Shown: piece by piece, positions 12,010 to 22,850 of the stretch
How positions within the stretch are numbered: position 1 is the first letter of the stretch
Layout: the number at the start of each line of letters is the position of its first letter
Assembly (NCBI RefSeq): GCF_027887165.1
Contig: NC_077233.1
Location: 232,801,872 to 232,865,871 of the forward strand
Direction: 5' to 3'
DNA: 64,000 bases
From: Monodelphis domestica
Taxonomy: Eukaryota; Chordata; Mammalia; Didelphimorphia; Didelphidae
Program-made: the position numbers and the translations under genes
The notes under the pieces: generated by a model
What the model was told of the DNA's origin: nothing
The model's database searches: none
What the model saw: only the letters and a program-made list of their open reading frames with translations

Positions 12010-12205
12010 GGCAGCTCCATGGGTAGCAGCTAGAGTAAGACTGAGATGGGAGCTCAAATTTGGGTTCAACTCTGGCATCGCACTCTTCCTAGCTGTGTGA
12101 TCTTGGACATGTCACTTAAACCCAATTGCCTGGCCCTTATGGCTATTCTGCCTTAGAACTGATACTTAATGCCACTTTTAAGACAGAAGGTAAAGGTTTA
12201 AAAAA
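12010..12205 (+). repeat. tRNA-derived SINE, +
   Basis: A diverged copy with CTAGCTGTGTGATCTTGGAC in the middle and a TTTAAGACAGAAGGTAAAGG tail. Confidence 0.75.
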
Positions 12206-12322
12206 AGAAAGTGAATCCTGGTGACCAGATCATACATTTGCTTTTGGTTGCCTAACACTGTTTCCAGTCAATATAAGTTGTGTGTTTTCTGTACTGCATT
12301 TGGCCCTTAGCCTGGGAACATT

Positions 12323-12325
<3 letters not shown>

Positions 12326-12380
<55 letters not shown>
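12326..12380 (+). repeat. (CA)n microsatellite
   Basis: An uninterrupted CA dinucleotide tract of about 55 bases. Confidence 0.97.
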
Positions 12381-12382
<2 letters not shown>

Positions 12383-12759
12383 GAGCCATAAAAATTCTAG
12401 TCTGGAACTAATTCTATTTTTGCTATCAGCATCATCATAGTCACCATCTGGGTTACTTTTTTTTTCTATGAGCAAGAGCAACAGCTGTCCTGGGTCCCCT
12501 GCAGAAGAAAAAGGGCTGATGGCTCTCTTCCAATTTCTGTCAACTGCTATTTTGGGTGTCCCAATCCTGCCCTAGATCAGTCTTCTGGGCAATAATGTTC
12601 AAATAACTTTTTCTAACCCTCACAGAAAGTACTTTGATGTTCTAGTTCATTAATCTAGTTCAGAAACTATTCTGGTAGAAGAGTGTTTTCAATGTCAAGT
12701 TGATAAAAAACTCAACTATGCTCAACTTGACTCAATTTTTTAATACAATAAGAGTTGAA

Positions 12760-12936
12760 AAAGACTGACTTCAAAGCACCAGGCCCAGAGTGTGGAGGAC
12801 CCTGGTCTAAATCTGGCCTCAGACACTTTCTAGCTATGTGACCCTGGGAAAATCACTTAACCCCAATTGCCTAGTCCCTGCCACTCTTCTGTCTTAGAAT
12901 TGATACTAAGACAGAAGGTAAGGGTTTAAAAACTTT
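12760..12936 (+). repeat. tRNA-derived SINE, +
   Basis: It lacks the standard head but keeps the AAATCTGGCCTCAGACAC region and the AAGACAGAAGGTAAGGGTTT tail. Confidence 0.8.
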
Positions 12937-13497
12937 TCTTAAAATAATTTCATTAAATTAATTGTTAAAATATTTAAAATAATTAGCACAAAATATGATT
13001 ATTAATATCACTTATTATTTTGTATTTACTTATATATGTACATGTTATTATTGTCATCATTCCACTACTATCCTTCCCCCCATTAGAATGAAATTCCTCA
13101 AGGTTGATGACTTCATTTTTTCCCTTCTTTTTGCACCAAAACTTTACATACTCTTCTCACTGCATCTAGAACAATGCTTGGAGGAAGTATGGCTCTTAAT
13201 ACTTGTTGAAATTACTCTAATTTATAGATTCATAGGTTTGTAGAATTACAGAATTAGTAGACCTTAAAGATTATTGAATCCAACCCTATCATTTTACATA
13301 GGAGAAAAATAAAGACCAGTCACTTAAGTGACTTGCCCAAGGCTACTAGTTTTAATGATAGTGTCATGGCTAGAATCTCCTTAGTGGCTAGGTCTCCCTA
13401 TCTAGCCTGTTCCATACCTGAAAAAGAATCCATACCACAACACAGTTTTACTTGAAGAACACACACCATAAATTTGGTATCAGAAAACATGACAGGA
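12937..13497. repeat. AT-rich intergenic DNA with faint L2 and MIR remnants
   Basis: Positions 13090-13210 resemble an L2 3' end, and 13290-13400 a minus MIR (the AAGTGACTTGCCCAAGGC block). The rest is unassigned. Confidence 0.4.
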
Positions 13498-13530
13498 ATA
13501 ATAATAATAGTAATAATAATAATAATAATG
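13498..13530 (+). repeat. (AAT)n microsatellite
   Basis: About ten AAT units with one interruption. Confidence 0.9.
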
Positions 13531-13564
13531 ACATTTATATATTGCTTACTATGTGCCAATAATG

Positions 13565-13812
13565 GGCATCTAGGAGTGCAGTGGATAGAGTGCTGGGCCT
13601 GGAGTCAAGAAGATTCACCTTCCTGAATTCAAATCTGGTCTCAGACCCTTATTAGCTCTATGATCTTAGGCAAATCACTTAGCCCTATCTGCCTCAGTTT
13701 CTTCATCTATCAAATGAGCTGGAGAAGGAAATGGTAAACCAGTCTGGTATCTTTGCCAAGAACACCTCAAAAAGGGTAACAAAGAGTCTGACATAACTGA
13801 AATGACTGAACA
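13565..13812 (+). repeat. CORE-SINE with RTE-like tail (MON1/MAR-type), +
   Basis: A GCAGTGGATAGAGTGCTGGG head, a CTCAGTTTCTTCATCTATC core and an AAAGAGTCTGACATAACTGA tail ending in CAACAACAA, the usual layout of a second abundant marsupial SINE. Confidence 0.85.
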
Positions 13813-13839
13813 ACAACAAATGTGTCAATAACTGCTTTA

Positions 13840-14035
13840 TAAATATCTAATTTGATTCTCATAACCTTGGAAAGTAGGTGCCATCATACCCATTTGACAT
13901 GTGAGGAAACTGAGGCATAAAAGGTCAAATGACTTGCCCAGGGTCACCTAGCTAGTAGACAGATTTGAATTCAGGAAGATAAGTCTTTCTAAATCCAGGG
14001 TTGGTGCTCTATCCATAGAGTTCCCTAACTGTCCC
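13840..14035 (-). repeat. MIR/THER-type SINE, minus
   Basis: GTGAGGAAACTGAGGCATAA, then GACTTGCCCAGGGTCACCTA and GCTCTATCCATAGAG, in reverse orientation. Confidence 0.8.
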
Positions 14036-14109
14036 TATAATACATATCTATATATAGACATATCTATTTAGTATCTATATATACATTAATGTACACACAT
14101 ATATGCTAG

Positions 14110-14308
14110 GGGGAACAGTGGATAGAGCAACTGTTTTCCAAAGCCTACTGGCTGTGTGACCCTGGGAAGTCACTTAACCCTATTTGCTTCAGTTTCTTCA
14201 TCTGTAAAATGAGTTGGAGAAGGAAATGGCAAATACTCTATTGTCTGCCAAGATAACCCCAAATGAGTTCATTAAGTCAGACAAGACAAAAAATGACAGA
14301 ACACCACC
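14110..14308 (+). repeat. CORE-SINE with RTE-like tail, +
   Basis: GGGAACAGTGGATAGAGCAA at the head, TTCAGTTTCTTCATCTGTAA in the core, and a TAAGTCAGACAAGACAAAAA tail. Confidence 0.8.
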
Positions 14309-14363
14309 ACCACACATATATATGTAGATATATATATTTTTTATGTGTGTGTATGTATATATG

Positions 14364-14423
14364 TGAAGAGAGAGAGAAAAAGAGCAAGAGGGAGGAAGGG
14401 GGGAGAGAGAGAGAGAGGGAGAC

Positions 14424-14455
<32 letters not shown>

Positions 14456-14532
14456 GGAGACACAGAGAGAGAGAGAGAGAAAGAGAGAGAGAGGGAGACA
14501 GAGAGAGAGAAAGGGAGACAGAGACAGAGACT
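14364..14532 (+). repeat. (GA)n-rich purine tract
   Basis: About 170 bases of almost pure purine on the + strand, mostly GA with GGGAGACA interruptions. It makes meaningless Arg/Glu and Leu/Ser frames on both strands. Confidence 0.95.
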
Positions 14533-14685
14533 TGGAGCAATAGGTGGAAGTTGCCAAGAGATAAATTAGGATTAAACTTAAAAAAAGCAAGCAAACTTCC
14601 TGGCTCAAAATATTGTTCCTAACTTTGAAATTTTGTGGTTTTATGTTTGTGTGTTTTTTTTGTTTTTGTTTTTGTTTTTTTTGCT

Positions 14686-15352
14686 TGTTAACTTGGAAAT
14701 AACACAGAACTATTAAATAGTCAGAAAAACCAAGTCTTTAATCAGGAGAGGGATAAGTCCAGTATTTGATTCTTTACTCAGTCAGGTGCCACTACTTTTT
14801 CAGGGTATAAACCCTGGACTCTGGGGATGTTATCCCTGGGAGTGCCACAATGCTGGATGACGACTCCAAGGAACAAAAGAATTTGGGGAATCTATATACC
14901 ATTTGGGGGGGACAAGGAAAGATGATTGACATCACTATAGTTACAAAGAAAATGGGAGTGTTCAAACTCATTGACAGGATACAATCAAGCTTGGGAAAGG
15001 AATCACAGTTAGTGGCTAGGCTGTAAGAGGAGGGGCTACTTACACTGTATACTAAAGGAAGGTTCCTGCCCAGGGACCTTTTTCTTGGGATAGGGTCTGA
15101 TAAGATAGGGGAGACTACCTAAAACAAAGAGGGTCCTTAGCATATGCTTATCTCACCCAACAAGGATTGTCATTGAGGGTCTCCCACTCAGTCTGAAACT
15201 GCCAGCCTGGGATTCCCTTCAGGGTAAATTCCCATGGGAACAGGGAACAAGTACAAGCTTTGGTGTCTCCAACCTATAAGCTAGTCCTGAAACTTGGGGT
15301 TCATCAGATCCCACTAGGCCACAAGTTTGGGATCCTAGATTCCATGTTAACA
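14686..15352. mobile_element. Candidate solo LTR upstream of TMC7
   Basis: A 667-bp block begins TGTTAACTTGG and ends CATGTTAACA, so its ends are an inverted TGTTAAC repeat with TG...CA termini, as in a solo LTR. I see no coding frame and no clear target duplication, and the orientation is unsure (probably minus). It ends about 1.2 kb before the TMC7 start codon. Confidence 0.5.
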
Positions 15353-16015
15353 TGTTTTTGTTAGGAGTATCTTATTGATATTTTACTATTGCTCCAATGT
15401 TCCCCATCCTGTCCCTTTCTCTCCTCTTCTTCCTTCTTGAAGGCAGGGACAGTCTTTTTGGTTTGCTTTCACATTTTGTTATGTAATTTGATAAATAACT
15501 TTCTTGAGTTGGAGTTTGAATATACAATATGATAAATTTATTAAACACTTAAGATATGCCAGGCACTGTGCTAAGCACTGGAGACACAAATAAGAAAAAG
15601 TCTCTATTCTCCAGGAAGCTTGGGAAAGGTAATTTTCTGCAGATTTGTATTGAGGGTTAGGTAAAAGATTGAGGAGAGATTGCCAATGGCATCATACACT
15701 CTAGGACACCTTTCCTATCTCCCTTGATTATTTCTAATTTATCCTTGGTATTGCTTTTTTGGATGTGCCTGTTCTCCCCATCACAGAGTAGCACCGATTG
15801 CCATTCTCTATCTCCTTGAATTCTGGTGCCTTCCCTCTTTTGATTATTTCTAATTTATCCTTGGTATAGATTGTACATGACTGCAAGTTTTCTTCCCCGT
15901 TCCAGCATTAGCTCCTCGAGAGCACCCATAGTCGTTTACCTTTCATTTTATCTTCAGCATAGAGCCCAGTGCCTGGCCCATATAGTAGGTACTTAATAAA
16001 AATTTGACTGTCTAG
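15353..16015 (+). repeat. L2/L3-like old LINE fragments
   Basis: At 15535-15625 is a TATGCCAGGCACTGTGCTAA block of the L3/CR1-like repeat. At 15680-16015 an L2 end includes CAGTGCCTGGCCCATATAGT and a terminal AATAAAAATTTGACTG. Positions 15400-15480 also look L2-derived. Confidence 0.6.
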
Positions 16016-16393
16016 TAGGCCCTTATTAATGTTCGTTGTCTGGTTAACCTCTACCACAGAGATTCTAAAATTTGTCCTTCAGAGCTTTTCTACCTCCCTT
16101 CTTCATGTCACCTCTCATTCCCATGCCGGAGGAGTCCTTTACCCTCCAAGAAGACCCCTTGCCTCTCACCCCTCGCCTCTTATAACTCTAACTTGTCCTA
16201 ACAACTCTCTCTGCGAGCGGTCGGTCCGCGTGGGCCGGATTTTGTACAGCTGGATGTCTTCTGGAATCCAGCCCCGGCTCCTCCAGCACACCCACGCTGG
16301 CACCCCCTGAATTTAGAGGCAGCCAGAATTTGTTCCTGGAGTGCAGGCCCTCCTCCGAATACCCGGAGCCAGGGCCCCTCCCATTTATCTCTG

Positions 16394-16401
16394 TGACGTC
16401 A
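16394..16401. promoter_or_regulatory. Palindromic CRE, TGACGTCA
   Basis: A perfect 8-bp cAMP-response element lies 130 bases upstream of the TMC7 start codon, inside the CpG-rich region. This class of site binds CREB/CREM/ATF. CREM-type control is common in spermatid genes, which would fit TMC7, but that link is inference. Confidence 0.7.
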
Positions 16402-16530
16402 CCGGCCGGAACCTGGAATCCCCGCGGCTGGGAGGCCGAGCCGGGCCGCGGCCGGAGCAGAGGTGTCCTCCTCCTCTTAATTCTCCTTCTTCTCTCTGCT
16501 CCTGCACCTTCTTCTTCCAGTTGTGCAGCC

Positions 16531-16585
16531 ATGGATGAGTCTATATCCACCTACTATACCCACTTGACGGTGCCCAGAGAGGACG
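16531..16585 (+). CDS. TMC7: TMC7 coding exon 1 (start codon)
   Basis: TMC7 belongs to the transmembrane channel-like family, multi-pass membrane proteins related to the TMC1/2 mechanotransduction channel subunits; to my knowledge TMC7 itself matters in germ cells and its transport activity is unsettled. This exon encodes residues 1-18 (MDESISTYYTHLTVPRED) plus one base of codon 19. The ATG sits in an ideal Kozak context, GCAGCCATGG, inside the CpG-rich region. The donor is GACG|GTAAGG, leaving phase 1, exactly what the acceptor at 33212 needs. The N-terminus is poorly conserved in the family; human TMC7 also begins M-x-E-S and has about ten more residues before the conserved [11 protein letters not shown]. 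An unseen small exon in the 16.6-kb intron 1 is possible. Recognition rests on exons 2-8; this exon is inferred from phase, Kozak and promoter. Confidence 0.75.
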
Positions 16586-17485
16586 GTAAGGGCGATATGG
16601 GAGAGCGGGGGCTGCAACTACAACTGAAAGAGGGAGCATTTGGGGCGATGCCGGGGCCGGACTTGAAAAAATGGGCCAACCCTCCGCCCACACCAACTGG
16701 GTTCCGGGCCAGGGAGCAGGCACAGGGAAGGGGGAAACCCTCGCGGAGGTCATTCCTTGAGTTCGGGACTCAAGTTTGCCTCTCGTGAATTTAGGAAGGG
16801 AAGGAGGGAATCTTTCTGGCATTGGGAAGTTGGGGATTAGATTTGTAGCTGAGCTGCTCCCTCCTTCTCGCGGCATTTATTCCCTGAAAAAAGCTATTTG
16901 GATGAAAGCATCCATGTTCACTTGGAGCTTGGAACTTGCAGGCAGGCACTAACTAACTGACTGGGGCAATTGAAAAAGAAATTGCCCTGGGAATCGGGAG
17001 AATTGATTTCTCTAGTCTTGACTCCCACATGTACCTGGATGTATAATTTCAGACGAGTCACTTAAGTAACTGGACCTGTTTGTCTGTCCTGAAAACCCTC
17101 GTTTCTCTAGAGCCTTGAACTTTAAAGTGCCTTTTCAAAGTACGAGGGCTGGGTAAGAATGATCGGAGGTGGCCAACAGTGCACAAAATCATGTTTCCAC
17201 TTCAGAGGCATATTCTACCAATACCAAATTGGATATTTACCGAAAATTTTGGGGAAGTTTCTCGGTAACCACTTAGTATTTTATAATCTTGGTAGCCAAA
17301 AGTATTTACAAGAAATACAGTATCTTTCTTCATTTTAAATTTTGTAACTTTGGCTCTGTTTACCTTAATGACAAATTCACACCCTCCCACCCCCCACATG
17401 AACTACTTATTCATAATGACTAAAGATTGGTGTTAATGGCTAGCAATTCTGGGCAGCAGGATAAAAAATAAATCCATTAGTAAAT
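16586..17485 (+). other. TMC7 intron 1, 5' part
   Basis: It begins in the CpG-rich region. A + MIR remnant is likely at 16920-17110. No gene is seen in the rest. The open frame that continues past the exon 1 donor to 16788 is read-through into the intron. Confidence 0.5.
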
Positions 17486-17489
17486 GGCA

Positions 17490-17800
17490 GAGAAGTCGCT
17501 CAACAAGCATTTATTAAAGTACCTAACAATTAATTAGTTAAACATTTATTAAATCTGCCAGGCTCTGTGCTAAACGATGGAGATAAAAAGAAAGCAAAAA
17601 ACAGTCCCTCCCTGCTATCAAGGAATTCTAATGAGGGAGACTTCTGCATTCATACAAGCCATATCTGAAGTGCATCACTTTCAGAGGAGTAGACATTTGC
17701 AGCAGGGGAGGGCGAAAGGTCACTTGCAGAAGGTAGCATCTTACTTAAGACATAAAGGAAGCCCTGTGGATGCCAAAACCTTGAGATCCCATTGAGCTTT
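17490..17800 (+). repeat. Old L3/CR1-like repeat, +
   Basis: The typical start, AACATTTATTAAATCTGCCAGGCTCTGTGCTAA, is present in decayed form, with GATAAAAAGAAAGCAAAAAAC and CAGTCCCTCCCTGC blocks following. A 72-codon frame at 17577-17795 lies in this repeat and is not a gene. Confidence 0.6.
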
Positions 17801-19004
17801 TGCCTGTTTACTAGATGGGAGCCCTCCAGGATTTAAAGGTTTCAGTAAACCATTTTGAGCTTTTATTTGCTTTTATTATTTTTGTTGCTGTTGAGGAAAA
17901 TTAGCTAATTATAATGGTAAAAGTGTTGTTGTTTCTGTTCTGGCATTTCTCATGTATTTTTTGAAAAAATAAGTATTCAGCACAAAATTAAAGGTGATAT
18001 TTAGAAGATAGTGGCCTGCCAAAACTTTTTACCTTTCATGTATTTTCATGGCTGGAACATTGACTAGTCATTTACTGGCTGTGTGATCATGGGCTAGTCA
18101 TCTCTTTTGAAGATCAGGTTTTTCATCTTTAAAATAGCGATAATAATATATTTGCTGCTTCTAAGAGTTGGTAAAGGGAGTGTAATGGAAGAGTTTTGTT
18201 AATATTAAAGCACTATACTGATATGATATTATTATTATTACAAAAATGTTGGCAACTCTGGGACTGAATTATCTCTTACATCTTTGAAACTATTATTTTT
18301 GATTATAAAGCTTAACTCTTGTCAAATATAGTCATCACTGTGTGGGTGTGGTTGTTTTTAAATATGATTCACTAGTGTATTTTGGAAAGAGAATTACCTA
18401 TCTCATTAGATATAGTATTCACTCAAGAGTGTTCTAAGGAAGACCAAACTCTTTTGTTTAGGCATACCATATGTTTCCTGGCACTTAAGGTTTCCAGGAA
18501 GACTTGTATTCCTGCAGAATAAGGGTCCCCAATTTGATTTAGACACCTGGTTGGAGATTGTCTTTTCAGCTTCTCAAAAAAGAAACAAGAGAACTGGGCA
18601 AGAACTTGTCTGTAGGACTAGGCACCAAAAGAACATGTGGCAGTCCCTGATGTCTAAATGCAAGCACAGGTGATTAATTTAGACTTGGAAAATATCTTAG
18701 ATGCTAGTTTCTCTAATCCTTCCTCTCATTTTTCTCAATGAAGGTTCAGAGAGTTTAAATTACTCTAATAGGTAGGATTGGAACATAGCTCTTTTGGCCT
18801 CACATCCATGTCTCTTTTCTGCTATGTCATACTGCCCTATGTTTCCCTTTGCTTGAATCACAGGAGGTTAAGACCCTTGGATTGAAACTAATAGGATGCT
18901 ATATAAAGTAAATTTCATTGATAGTTTTTATTTCATATCATCTCATCTTCCCAGAAAGCCATCTCACAAATAAAAATATAAAAGAGGGAACAAATAGTTC
19001 ATTT
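17801..19004 (+). repeat. Intron 1 DNA with two MIR remnants
   Basis: A + MIR lies at about 18030-18230 (CTGGCTGTGTGATCATGGGC) and a minus MIR at about 18675-18840. Nothing else is recognised, and I see no exon-like frame. Confidence 0.5.
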
Positions 19005-19170
19005 AAATAATTTTTATTTTATTTTATTTGTTTATTTGTAATTAAAAATTTTTTTCCCATCTTCACATGATTCATTTTCTTTCCCTCCCTTCTTCCCTTC
19101 CCACTCTCGAAGCTGATATGCAATTATACTGGGTTATACAAATGTTATCACTTACTACCTATTTTGAAGG
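19005..19170 (-). repeat. L1 3' end fragment, minus
   Basis: A T-rich start is followed by CATCTTCACATGATTCATTT and a TTCTTCCCTTCCCACTCTCG block, the reverse of the marsupial L1 3' UTR. Confidence 0.75.
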
Positions 19171-19261
19171 GAACAAATAGTTCAGCAAAAGTAACCATCA
19201 TCTCAGAAAAGGCTGCCAATTTATCTAGTGTCTCACCTCTGCAAAGAAGCATGGAGGATGA

Positions 19262-19460
19262 GGGCAGCTGGGTGACTCAGTGGATTGAGAGCCGAGCTTG
19301 GAGATAGTAGGTCCTAGGTTCAAATTGGCTTCAGATATTACTACCTATGTGACCCTGGGCCAGTCACTTAACCCTCATTGCCTAGCCCTTGCCTCTCTTC
19401 TGTCTTAGAGCTAACGCACAATATTGATTCTAAGATGGAATTTGATTGTTTAAAAAAAAA
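19262..19460 (+). repeat. tRNA-derived SINE, +
   Basis: GGCAGCTGGGTGACTCAGTG head, GACCCTGGGCCAGTCACTTA and a TTGATTCTAAGATGGAA tail. Confidence 0.9.
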
Positions 19461-19637
19461 TAAAGGAAAGGGATGTGCCTTATAACCATTCTTTGAGATC
19501 AAGCTTTATTATAATCTGGAAGCATTCTATATGGTTATTGTTTTTTCCACTTACATTTTGTAATCCTATATATAGTTTTCCAGGTTTTACTTTTGAGTCT
19601 TCTTATGCTATTCTGTTTTCATCATAATCATTTTTTA

Positions 19638-19812
19638 GGGGGGCAGCTAAATAGCTCAGTGGATTGAGAACCAGACCCAGAGGCAGGAGGTCCTGTGTTC
19701 AAATGTGACCTCAGATACTTCCTAGCTATGTGACCCTGGCCAGCAAGTTTTCTTAACTCCCATTGCCTTTACCACTCTTGTGCCTATTAAATGTGGATTA
19801 TTAAAAAGAAAA
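19638..19812 (+). repeat. tRNA-derived SINE, +
   Basis: GGCAGCTAAATAGCTCAGTG head with GGTCCTGTGTTCAAATGTGA. It is truncated at the tail. Confidence 0.9.
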
Positions 19813-20231
19813 GTAAATGAAATAACTTTGTTAGAAAGGAGGAGTTGGAATCTTGGGTTTTTTAAGAGTAGGGAAGGTTTATGCCACTGGTAAGGAATGA
19901 GGCTTGAATTCTTTCCCGTTTCTGGATCTCTGGTTGCTAAGGTTGATAGGATTAAATCCATGCCTTATGGTATAGCTATGTTAAACAAGGGCTAAATCTA
20001 TACTCATATTAAAAACTTGTTTTTGCCTTGAAGCTGTGTGATTTTTCATGAGTACCTGCTATCTCCACCCATCTGAGTCATTTTTCATTCTTGAAGCCTT
20101 TAATCTCCTTCCCTCTCAGGGAATCTAGCCATTTTCCTCCCTTTTGTAGCCACATTCTGCTGGCTATTTAAACACTTAGCCAGATGGATGCCAATCCCAC
20201 CATTTTCCCACATAAGGGAGATGATTTTTTT
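19813..20231 (+). other. Intron 1 DNA without recognised feature
   Basis: No gene or repeat family recognised; the only frame, on the minus strand at 19722-19961, begins in the SINE. Confidence 0.4.
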
Positions 20232-20445
20232 TTTATGACTAGGTTTAGAGTCAACCTCTCCCCCACCCCCATTTTCTGTTTTAGAATCAAGATTTAAGTA
20301 TTGATTCCATGGCAGAAGAATTGTAAGGGTTAGACAACTGGGGTTAAGTGACTTGCTCAGGGCAACTAGAAAGTATCTGAGGTCACATTTGAACCTAGGA
20401 CCTGCCTTTAGGTCTGGCTCTCTATCCAGTGAAGCTGCTCCCGGA
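20232..20445 (-). repeat. tRNA-derived SINE, minus
   Basis: TTTAGAATCAAGATTTAAGT at the low end and a GGCTCTCTATCCAGTGAAGC high end; decayed. Confidence 0.75.
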
Positions 20446-21108
20446 GCGTCTTGAAACTGCTACATGACCTTTTTCCTCTTGTCCTAAATAGTAGTTTCCA
20501 AAGGGGGTAGAAGGTAGAGATAGAAATTAGTTTTGTTTAGCAACAAGGACTCAGATTAACATCTGCAAATTCCTCCTTTCTTTTTTGTTTACTTTTTTCA
20601 GGAAGTGAAGTATCAAAGCAAGGAAATGACTTTTAAATGTTGTAAACTTTGTTGCAATCTAGTTACTTTTTACAGACCCATTGTCTTTATCTAAGGCCAT
20701 TCTAACCTTGAGCATAAACCCGGTCAGCATGAGATTGTGTTCTAAAATTAACTTTGAGACAGTATTTTGACTTTATAAAAGTGGTACTTCAGTCTAATGG
20801 TGTAAGCTATGAAATGAAGATGCCCATGTGCATTACTGATGATAATCCCTTAATTGACCGAAGTTGTTGAATGTAGGAGGAAGGAGAGTGGGTTGGAGAA
20901 GATCTGAGTTTCAAAATCAGATCCAGAGAGTATAGAAGATGGAGAGAGCAGGGAAAGGAGAAGAAAAATCTGCTTTATTCTTCTCATTCTCTCCACTTAA
21001 TTACTCATTGCCATTCCATCAAGTAGTACTGCATCTTTCATAGCTATTAAATACTTCAAATTGCTTACAACTTGCCTCTTTTTTAAAGTAAGAATTTTCT
21101 AACAGTGA
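20446..21108 (+). other. Intron 1 DNA without recognised feature
   Basis: AT-rich; I see no repeat family, splice-framed exon or RNA gene. Confidence 0.4.
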
Positions 21109-21221
21109 TCAATCAATAAACATCTAGTAAGCACCTACTATGTGCCAAGCACTGTGCTAAGTGCTGGGGATACAAAAGAGAGGCAAAAGACAAGTCTTTT
21201 TTTTTTTGACCCTCAAGGAGT

Positions 21222-21780
21222 TTATAACTTTTTAAAATTTCCACTACATTATATTTTCCCCTTAATTGCATACAGAAACAGTTTTAACATTTGTTTGCTG
21301 ACTTTTGTGATTCAAGTTCTCTCCTTCTCTCCCTCCCTGAGGTGGCAAGCAATATGATATATCTGTGCTATCATGCAATATATATTTCTGTATTCTCATA
21401 TTGTGAAAGAAGACATCACATATTCTGGAAGAAAATCATGAAGGTAATAAAGTGGAAAATGGTATTCTTTGATCTGCATTCAGACACCATCACTTCCTTC
21501 TATGGTGGTGGATAGCCTTTTTCATTATGAATCTCTTAGAGGGGCTGTTGGCTTGCATCCTTGCATTGTTGATAATAGTTAAATCATTCAGTGTTGATTA
21601 TCATCACATGATATATTATCATTATATTACTCTACTATGTATCAGTTCATATAAATCTTTCAGGTTTTTCTGAAATCATCCTGTTTGTCATTTCTGATGG
21701 TATAGTAGTATTTCATCACAATCATATACCACAACTTGGTCACTTGGTCAGTCATTCCCCAATTGATGGCATCCCCTTGG
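21222..21780 (-). mobile_element. L1 3' end insertion, minus
   Basis: A minus-strand L1 3' end with the ORF2-like block ATACCACAACTTGGTCACTT near 21727. The imperfect flanking copies AAGGAGTTTATAA (about 21217) and AAAGAGTTTATAA (about 21783) look like the target duplication. Confidence 0.75.
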
Positions 21781-21819
21781 TTAAAGAGTTTATAATCTAA
21801 TGGGAGAGACAGCATAGTG

Positions 21820-22145
21820 TCATCTCTTGGAAATTCTGGGCTCTGACCAGCAGTTTCCCAACAGCGACTTAGTTCAAAAACCATTTCTGTGACCTTGTTT
21901 TTGTAATCCCTCAACAGCTTCAACACCCCCTTCCTGTAGTTCAGCTGTTGTGTTTGGAGACTGTGTACCTTCCTGCTCTTTCCCACAACTATGCCCCTTA
22001 AGAACCCTCTCTCCCTTTCCTCTCGGACATCCCTGCTTGAATAAGGCAGAGCATTGTCCAGAACTGCAATTTCTTGATGGAGCATAAATGCTTCACTTTA
22101 TTTACTGATCACCTAGTTGATTTGAGCTCCCCACACCCACACAGG
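21820..22145 (-). other. Unassigned insert with open minus frame
   Basis: This segment splits the L3/CR1-like repeat and is not L1, SINE or LTR as far as I can tell. On the minus strand it is open from a methionine at 22085 for about 90 codons before running into L1-derived sequence, and ends at 21660. The peptide is rich in Arg, Lys and Glu with possible helical heptads (start MLHQEIAVLDNALPYSS) but I recognise no family. It could be a processed pseudogene piece or chance. Confidence 0.35.
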
Positions 22146-22330
22146 TTGACAATGTATATACAGGATAAATAAGACATTGGAATTAAGTGTTGGGAAAGTT
22201 CCTGTAGAAGATGAGATTTTATTTGGGACTTACAGGAACCTAGAGTTGAAGAAAGAGAACATTCCTGACATGAGAGATAGCAAGAGAAAATATCCAGAGT
22301 TAAGAGATGGAGTGACTTGTTTGTGGAATA

Positions 22331-22850
22331 GCCAGTGTTGATAGATCATAGAATTTGCTCCTGAAGGCAATAGGAAGCCCTGGGATGGAGGGAGGGGAAA
22401 AGGGAGGAAGGGAGGGAAGGAAGCAGGGAGGGAGGGAGAGAGAGAGGAGTCAGAGTGAGTGTCTTGTCAGAATCTGCCCCAGACTTTCCCTAACCTTCTA
22501 TTCAGTCCTCAAATTCTTGCCATCCATCTTCAGGGATCATTTAGTGAATCTAGTGAAATGACATTTCAGTAATCCTAACTGCTAAATCCATTCATTCAAT
22601 AAACACCTGCCACATGCAAGAGATTAGGTTCTGGAGATCCAAAGAAAAATAATCCAGTGGCTTTTTCTTTCCACTTATAGGGGGCAAACATGCGTTATAG
22701 TTGAAAGAATGGTGAATTCATAGTCAGGGACTGACTTTTAAGTCACCTTTTTGCTAATTACTACCTATACAATATTAGTAAAGTCACTCAAGCTGGGCTT
22801 AGATTTCTTTATTCTTTTTCTTTTTAAATTATAAACATTCGTTTTAATAG
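22331..22850 (+). repeat. Purine-rich tract and MIR remnant
   Basis: A GGGA/GGAA-rich purine stretch lies at 22383-22445. Old + MIR-like sequence is at about 22680-22830. The rest is unassigned. Confidence 0.45.

Larger units (their letters stand above)
16120..16880 (+). promoter_or_regulatory. TMC7: CpG-rich promoter region of TMC7
   Basis: This is the only clear CpG-rich stretch in the window, dense between about 16205 and 16760. It spans exon 1 and its splice donor. There is no convincing TATA box, which fits a CpG-type promoter with dispersed starts. The 5' UTR just before the ATG is a pyrimidine-rich run (about 16466-16520). The transcription start cannot be set from sequence alone. Confidence 0.75.
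21109..22330 (+). repeat. Old L3/CR1-like repeat, + , interrupted twice
   Basis: The repeat starts near 21109 with CACCTACTATGTGCCAAGCACTG and resumes after an L1 insertion at about 21780 (TTATAATCTAATGGGAGAGA) and again at about 22150 (TATATACAGGATAAATAAG), running to the TTAAGAGATGGAGTGACTTG block. The two interruptions are listed separately. Confidence 0.6.

Noticed and set aside
14198..14622. Overlapping frames of 74-136 codons on both strands
   Set aside because: They come from the GA purine tract and a neighbouring SINE.
16188..16876. Frames on both strands in the CpG region (up to 152 codons), possibly a divergent gene
   Set aside because: GC-rich DNA has few stops. The + frame at 16330-16788 is not in a TMC7-like sense beyond the 55-base exon, and the minus frames show no domain or exon structure.
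19262..19340. tRNA-like heads with A- and B-box-like words (GGTTCAAAT)
   Set aside because: They belong to the tRNA-derived SINEs, of which there are about twenty here; no complete cloverleaf with acceptor stem was seen.
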